Positions 48,930 through 52,704 of a DNA stretch of 52,704 nucleotides are shown piece after piece. How positions within the stretch are numbered: position 1 is the first letter of the stretch; each line of letters opens with the position of its first letter. Origin of the DNA: a bacterium (GTDB taxonomy: Bacteria > Patescibacteriota > Saccharimonadia > CAILAD01 > BJGX01); assembly GCA_029778565.1 (NCBI GenBank), contig JAKOQC010000379.1:1-52704 (forward strand), written 5' to 3'. Both the position numbers and the translations under genes were made by a program. The notes beneath the pieces were generated by a model. It saw nothing but the letters and a program-made list of their open reading frames with translations, ran no database searches and had not been told where the DNA came from.

Positions 48930-49904
48930 TCAGGCCGGAGCCGTTGGTGGTGAGGTAATGGGTGCCGTCACAGTTGGCTGCGGTTGCGGCAAGGGAGCCG
49001 GCGGTGGCAGAACTGACGAAGGCGGCACAACAGTAACAGTCGGCTGCGTAGAATCCGGCGGGCGTGGCGTCGGCGGTCCAACTCCTGGCTGGCAGGGATG
49101 GGCCGGATCGGCACACTGCGCCGGTGTCGGCGGCACATACGGCTTACAGCCCTGCGGGACCGTACACCCGGTGGTGGTCGGAGGAGTCGTAGTAGGTGGC
49201 GTCGTTGTCGGCGTCGGACCACAGTTCCTCGTACACACCGGTGGTGGTGTCGGTGTCGGACCACCGGTCGGTGGCGCAGGTGGCGGTGTACCTTCAGGAG
49301 GCGGTGGGAACTGTCCCACGGGCTGGAACCCGCAGTCGAGTTTGTAGTCCCACTGGCTGCCATCTGGGCACGAGAATCGCAAGACCTGGTAGCTCGGCCT
49401 GTCCGGATCGGCTGGGTAGCTCGACGGAACCGGCTGAGTCCCCTTCATGTACATGGTCTTGTATTCACCGCTCATGGTCTCGACCGAAGCTGAGCACTTG
49501 GCTTCTGCAGCCTCCATGATGCCAACCGCATTTGCCCAACTAGCACGGTCATTCACATAACCATTTGTAACATCGAGCAGAGCTTGCGTTCCCGCAAAAC
49601 TGCCCGACTGATAACTGGCATGCTGAGCAACCAACGCAGGGTCGCTACAACGCCGGGTGTGCAACTCTGCTTTCGCAGCATCCACCTCGGTGGGCGCGGC
49701 AGGACCATTGTTGTCAACAGAAACATCATAGCGGTAATAATGCACATTACTGGTGCAGTCACCAGCTGGCGGTCCACCGGGTGGTGTTGGTGGCTGCGCA
49801 TCCACTCGTGCCACAATGGGCACAATGAGAAGCAGAGCCACAAAGGCAGCCAGACTGAAGCCCAGCAACAATCGTCGCCTCATCTGATCATCACGTGTAT
49901 TCAA
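48930..49904 (-). CDS. Secreted Pro/Thr-rich hypothetical protein, GC-rich gene
   Basis: After MNTRDDQMRRR comes a signal helix (LLLGFSLAAFVALLLIVPIVA). A ~150-residue Cys-containing domain follows (CTSNVHYYRYDVSVDNNGP to FSCPDGSQWDYKLDCGFQP), then a long stalk of Pro, Thr, Gln and a few CxxxC pieces (CTRNCGPTPT, CTVPQGCKPY). I know no family. There is no LPxTG signal, so it is secreted or held by its N-terminus. The start is TTG with AAGGAAG upstream; the next ATG lacks a site. Codons are markedly GC-rich compared with the ~40% GC chromosome around it. Confidence 0.72.
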   Translation of the reverse strand: MNTRDDQMRRRLLLGFSLAAFVALLLIVPIVARVDAQPPTPPGGPPAGDCTSNVHYYRYDVSVDNNGPAAPTEVDAAKAELHTRRCSDPALVAQHASYQSGSFAGTQALLDVTNGYVNDRASWANAVGIMEAAEAKCSASVETMSGEYKTMYMKGTQPVPSSYPADPDRPSYQVLRFSCPDGSQWDYKLDCGFQPVGQFPPPPEGTPPPAPPTGGPTPTPPPVCTRNCGPTPTTTPPTTTPPTTTGCTVPQGCKPYVPPTPAQCADPAHPCQPGVGPPTPRPPDSTQPTVTVVPPSSVLPPPAPLPQPQPTVTAPITSPPTAPA

Positions 49905-49944
49905 GGTGCTTCCTTTCCTCTAGGAGGGTTCTTACGAACAGGAC

Positions 49945-49973
49945 ACTTTCTCACATACCATATATGAGAAAGT
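49945..49973 (-). promoter_or_regulatory. Operator-like inverted repeat on the promoter of the TPP-rich gene
   Basis: ACTTTCTCA/TGAGAAAGT is a 9-bp perfect inverted repeat with an 11-bp spacer. A possible -10 (TATGGT) lies in the spacer, 17 bp from a TTGAAA -35 on the minus strand. A repressor bound here would cover the promoter. Confidence 0.45.
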
Positions 49974-49989
49974 CGCTATTTTCAAGAAA

Positions 49990-50026
49990 TATTTCTGGTG
50001 AGGGTCTTTTGCAAGACCCCCACCAG
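49990..50026 (-). terminator. Terminator of the two-TM coiled-coil gene
   Basis: A 14-bp stem (CTGGTGGGGGTCTT with AAGACCCTCACCAG, one G-U) and tetraloop lie 23 bp past the stop. The following tract is only moderately T-rich. Confidence 0.65.
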
Positions 50027-50048
50027 ATTAAAAGTGAGAAAAACGCTA

Positions 50049-50774
50049 CTACTGCGCGGCCGGTGCCGGAGCGTTGCCACCCTGGCCGACGTTGGCAGCA
50101 GCATTGGCCGGCGGCGGTGGGGCCGCAGGCAACTCGAGCGTCGGCGCGGGCGCCGGTGCCGGGTTGGCAGCAGCATTGGCCGGCGGAGCTGCATTCGAGC
50201 GGTTGTTCCTGCGAGGCAAGATGAAGCTGAGCACGAAGGCGACAGTAAACATCACAACCACACCACAGGCAATCGAGACAACCCACATCCTACCCGGATC
50301 TGCCGGGATGTCCACGACCAGCTGGTTCTTGGGATCAGCGAAGTGCTTGCCCAGACCATACTGCTCGAACACCCAGAAGTACCAGAACGGGACTGAAACA
50401 AGACCAATCACAAACGAAATCAGCAACACCATCGCCCAGTCGACACGGTCGCCCATGCGGGCGAAGATGGCACGGAACCAGTTGTCATGCTCATTGATCT
50501 GCAACTCGTGACGATCAACGTGGGTCGCAGTGGTCTCATGCGCCTGACGAAGCATGTCCTGCTGCTGACCCTGACGATCAACCAGACCAGTCAAATCACC
50601 CAAATTGGTCTCAACCGTATCAACACGACCCCCGAGTGCATCGATCTGTGCACCCTGAGCCTGAAAACGACGGCCAACTGCCTGATTGTGCGCATGCTGA
50701 GCACGATCACGGGCTTCAACACGCGCAGCAATACGACGCAAATTGGCTTGAATTCTCTCTGACTCTGTTGTCAT
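50049..50774 (-). CDS. Two-TM coiled-coil hypothetical protein with Ala/Pro repeat tail, GC-rich gene
   Basis: Residues about 1-100 form a polar coiled coil with heptad-like repeats (QGAQIDALGGRVDTVETNLGDLTGLVDRQG). Two membrane helices follow (WAMVLLISFVIGLVSVPFWYF and MWVVSIACGVVVMFTVAFVLSFI). Then come a basic RRNNRSN segment and a tail of Ala, Pro and Asn containing two copies of PPANAAAN encoded by a 24-nt perfect direct repeat. Both termini are predicted cytoplasmic. GAGGAG lies 10 nt before the ATG. No family is recognised. Its composition matches the other genes of this GC-rich group. Confidence 0.7.
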   Translation of the reverse strand: MTTESERIQANLRRIAARVEARDRAQHAHNQAVGRRFQAQGAQIDALGGRVDTVETNLGDLTGLVDRQGQQQDMLRQAHETTATHVDRHELQINEHDNWFRAIFARMGDRVDWAMVLLISFVIGLVSVPFWYFWVFEQYGLGKHFADPKNQLVVDIPADPGRMWVVSIACGVVVMFTVAFVLSFILPRRNNRSNAAPPANAAANPAPAPAPTLELPAAPPPPANAAANVGQGGNAPAPAAQ

Positions 50775-50855
50775 TCTATTTTTTCTCCTCTATCGGGGAC
50801 TAGAAGGTACCGCGTACGTGCCACAACCGAAGTTATGTCACGTAGTAAGACTTCT

Positions 50856-50894
50856 AAAAATGCCGGCAGGGGTGGGTGTTACCCCACCCCTGCC
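50856..50894 (-). terminator. Terminator of the acidic GC-rich gene
   Basis: A 12-bp perfect stem GGCAGGGGTGGG/CCCACCCCTGCC with a 6-nt loop, followed on the minus strand by GGCATTTTTAG. Confidence 0.8.
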
Positions 50895-50913
50895 GAGAAA
50901 AGAGAAAGATTTA

Positions 50914-51804
50914 TCAGCTATCGAGCAACTCAACCAAGCTTCGACAACCCTTCACAAACCAATCATCATCCAGATCGCTCAAAGGGTCGTCTGGATCGAC
51001 AGTGATGTACTCATAGCCGGTTACCGGCGCAGGGTCATCAACCTGCAGACTGTCATCGGTCGGGTCGGCCTTTGCTGAAGGTTTGATACCGTTATCAAGC
51101 TCATCTTCATGCTCTTCGTAATCAAACGGCTTGTCATTGGGGTTCGAGATGCCCTGCAGCGCCTCAGCAACCTTCTTGCGCGAAACCATAGTCTTGGCAT
51201 TACTGCCCTTTGCTGCATCAGCAAGGGCCAGTACATCAACTACGGCACACTTCAGAAAGGCTGCCAACTCACCAGCAGCAACCAAATCGGCATCGACATC
51301 TCGCTTTGGCTCGACATACTCTTGCGGAGTAATATCGTTCCAAGCCAACTTGCCCTGCAGAAAGCTACGCACCTGAGCATTCAGGTTGCGATAGTCAACT
51401 CGCTTGTCATCCCGCTTCAGTTGACTACGACGATATGCCAAGCCGCTCAAAACACGAACGACTGCTTCAGAAGGAAGATCTTGTTGACTGCAGAGGGTGC
51501 TAACCAGCATCTGCGTCTCATCATCAGAAGCAGCAACGGTATCGAGTACCGCCGAAACCTGACGATCGAGCTGTCGCAAGTCCTTGGGGTCAGCTTCGGT
51601 AATGGCAGCCAGAATGATCGTAATCGAGTTTGGCTCGGTCACATCACTCGGCTTAGCCTCATCATCCTCTGGCTTCTCATCATCATCATGATTGTCTCCA
51701 GCCGAGGGGGGATCTTGCGTATCGGCAGCCCTCCTTTCTTCATCAACAAGTTCATCAAAGATATCGCCAAGCTCAGCATCGCTCAAGCCTGTTTCATCTG
51801 TCAC
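50914..51804 (-). CDS. Acidic hypothetical protein (296 aa), GC-rich gene
   Basis: A very acidic, soluble protein. The N-terminal ~60 residues are Asp/Glu-rich and probably disordered (DNHDDDEKPEDDEAKPSD). The middle (about 70-210) is helical. The end is acidic again with aromatic residues (YEYITVDPDDPLSDLDDDWFVKG). There is no signal peptide, membrane helix or known domain. The start codon is GTG, with only a weak GAG-type site. It is separated by hairpins from both neighbours on the same strand, so it is a single-gene unit. Confidence 0.68.
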   Translation of the reverse strand: MTDETGLSDAELGDIFDELVDEERRAADTQDPPSAGDNHDDDEKPEDDEAKPSDVTEPNSITIILAAITEADPKDLRQLDRQVSAVLDTVAASDDETQMLVSTLCSQQDLPSEAVVRVLSGLAYRRSQLKRDDKRVDYRNLNAQVRSFLQGKLAWNDITPQEYVEPKRDVDADLVAAGELAAFLKCAVVDVLALADAAKGSNAKTMVSRKKVAEALQGISNPNDKPFDYEEHEDELDNGIKPSAKADPTDDSLQVDDPAPVTGYEYITVDPDDPLSDLDDDWFVKGCRSLVELLDS

Positions 51805-51838
51805 TGTTGTCTCTTTTCTCTCATCGGTTCAAGGAACC

Positions 51839-51860
51839 TGGTTACCATAATTGATAACCA
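51839..51860 (-). promoter_or_regulatory. Operator-like inverted repeat upstream of the acidic gene
   Basis: TGGTTA and TAACCA form a 22-bp dyad with a 10-bp AT-rich spacer, about 35 bp upstream of the GTG start. It may overlap the promoter. Confidence 0.3.
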
Positions 51861-51873
51861 AGTAATTAAATCG

Positions 51874-51913
51874 AAAAAAACTTGATGCTGGGGCACCACT
51901 TTGTACCCCAGCA
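51874..51913 (-). terminator. Terminator of the last, partial gene
   Basis: TGCTGGGG pairs with CCCCAGCA around a 12-nt loop and runs into seven T residues on the minus strand. Confidence 0.85.
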
Positions 51914-51927
51914 CCAATCACAATTAC

Positions 51928-52704
51928 TTACAAGATTGCTTTGGCCTTTTGCAGGATCTCATCCTTGCGGGCAAGGGCCTCATCATATGTCAGACCTTCA
52001 ATCTCGCTACGGATGAAGGCCTTCACCGAACGGATTGTCCGCTCTCGCTCAGCATCCTGCTCGGAACTAGCAGGGGGCGGTACAGGTACAGGATTGGACC
52101 GACGCGGCGGCCGCTTGGCCAGGAGATTCTCCTTAGGCTGAGCATCGCGCTCTGCCCACTCTCTCTGCTTTTCAGCAAGAAATGCGCGAAGCTGATCGGC
52201 ATCAGCACCCTTAATTAGCTCACTGCGAAGCCAACCAAGCAGCGTGCTGTCTACCGGCAGATCAAGCAGATGTGCAATATCTTCTTTGAGTGCCTCATTG
52301 TCTTTGCGGGTCATCAGGATGTAATTGCGCGGGGTGCCACGCTGATCGGAGCCATCCTCACTACGTGGAACAGAGTCGAGAATGAGCTGTCGAAGAGCCT
52401 CGGTATCACCCGGGTTGGTGACAGCGGCCAGTTCTTGATCGGTAACACGCCTGTCAAACTGACCCTGATAAGGAGAATCCTCACTGCCCTTCCAGGGATT
52501 GTTGTCCTTACCTAGAATTGAGTCATAGCTTAGCAACCAGGCATGATTACTCTGTGCTTGGCGCAAGCGAACCGTCTCGGCACGCGGAACGAGCACGTGT
52601 TTACCATCAATCTCAACTTCCTCGACTTTGCGAGCGAACTCACCAGCCAGGTAAGAGAGATAGTCAGCAAGTTGGGTCAAATAGTTATCATCAACACTCT
52701 CACC
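51928..52704 (-). CDS. Hypothetical protein, N-terminus cut by window edge, GC-rich gene
   Basis: The track begins at a TTG, but the frame stays open through the window edge (eight more codons reading GESVDDNY), so the gene is 5'-truncated here and the TTG is unlikely to be its start. The visible ~258 residues are soluble, charged and largely helical. The sequence includes GKDNNPWKGSEDSPYQGQFDRRVTDQ and a C-terminal SHOCT-like piece (AFIRSEIEGLTYDEALARKDEILQKAKAIL). No family is identified with confidence. Its composition matches the three genes downstream. Confidence 0.68.
   Translation of the reverse strand, partial: GESVDDNYLTQLADYLSYLAGEFARKVEEVEIDGKHVLVPRAETVRLRQAQSNHAWLLSYDSILGKDNNPWKGSEDSPYQGQFDRRVTDQELAAVTNPGDTEALRQLILDSVPRSEDGSDQRGTPRNYILMTRKDNEALKEDIAHLLDLPVDSTLLGWLRSELIKGADADQLRAFLAEKQREWAERDAQPKENLLAKRPPRRSNPVPVPPPASSEQDAERERTIRSVKAFIRSEIEGLTYDEALARKDEILQKAKAIL

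Noticed and set aside
48958-49519. Long plus-strand ORFs in the GC-rich island (Gly- or Arg-rich products)
   Set aside because: They mirror the Pro/Thr-rich minus-strand gene in other frames; low-complexity GC-rich sequence lacks stops in several frames, and no ribosome site or domain supports them.
51109-51885. 258-aa plus-strand ORF opposite the acidic gene
   Set aside because: It is antisense to a gene with its own start and terminator, and its composition reads as a reverse-frame shadow without a domain.
1-52704. Recoding of UGA (as in SR1 or Gracilibacteria)
   Set aside because: Several genes end in UGA in ATGA overlaps, conserved proteins stay full length with UGA as stop, and RF2 is present.

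Overview
The window looks like a chromosomal segment from a Patescibacteria/CPR organism, most likely Candidatus Saccharibacteria (TM7). This is an inference from several things. The genome is compact and AT-rich with short intergenic gaps. Proteins are small, with many membrane-anchored Pro/Thr-rich ones. AspRS is of the archaeal type, and there is a sigma-region-4/HARE-HTH protein. UGA is used as a stop codon, and a UGA-reading release factor (RF2) is present, which argues against the recoded SR1/Gracilibacteria lineages. I could not run any search, so family calls rest on motifs read by eye.

Layout. 0-6 kb (minus strand): the start of a membrane protein cut by the window edge, a sigma-like regulator, topA, an RNAP-alpha-CTD-like protein and dprA. 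6.0-6.23 kb: an isolated plus-strand transcription unit with no ORF, a consensus promoter, a long perfect hairpin and an intrinsic terminator, read here as an unidentified structured RNA. 6.3-7.3 kb: three small hypotheticals, one with GC-rich composition. 7.3-13.4 kb: a housekeeping run, pth-der-dacA-rluB-scpB-scpA-aspS. 13.4-17 kb: a two-component pair and a hypothetical. 17-19.8 kb: an FNR-like flavoreductase divergent from a CobW-family metallochaperone, a blue-copper protein and an anchored protein. 20-24 kb: nrdAB behind a promoter with two NrdR boxes. 23.9-28 kb: a DnaA-domain-IV-only protein, gltX and a zinc-ribbon/DUF4367-like membrane protein. 28-34 kb: surface glycan genes (TagA/WecG, GT4, O-antigen ligase-like) downstream of mreB, then a PEGA protein. 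33.8-38.9 kb: a sortase, tRNA-Leu(CAA), xseAB and a flippase-like membrane protein. 38.9-44.6 kb: a Trm11-like methylase, rpmA, pyrG, an S41 protease and a CHAP peptidoglycan hydrolase. 44.6-48.7 kb: ftsX, ftsE, prfB and an LPATG surface protein that is a plausible sortase substrate. 48.9-52.7 kb: four GC-rich genes of unknown function, mostly set apart by strong hairpins, the last cut by the window edge.

Functional themes. Cell envelope: FtsEX with a coiled-coil CHAP hydrolase (PcsB/EnvC-like logic), MreB with glycan polymer genes, DD-carboxypeptidase, sortase and LPATG substrate. DNA: TopA, DprA, ScpAB, ExoVII, RNR and a DnaA-like DNA-binding protein.

The most distinctive whole-window pattern is promoter architecture. 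At least fourteen genes that begin transcription units have a TATAAT/TACAAT/TATACT -10 hexamer ending only 6-8 nt before the start codon and lack a Shine-Dalgarno sequence, so their mRNAs should be leaderless. Downstream operon genes and several others keep clear AGGAG-type sites. The best candidates for undescribed biology are the 6.0-6.2 kb RNA, whose apical loop resembles the anti-Shine-Dalgarno tail of 16S rRNA, and the GC-rich gene set.
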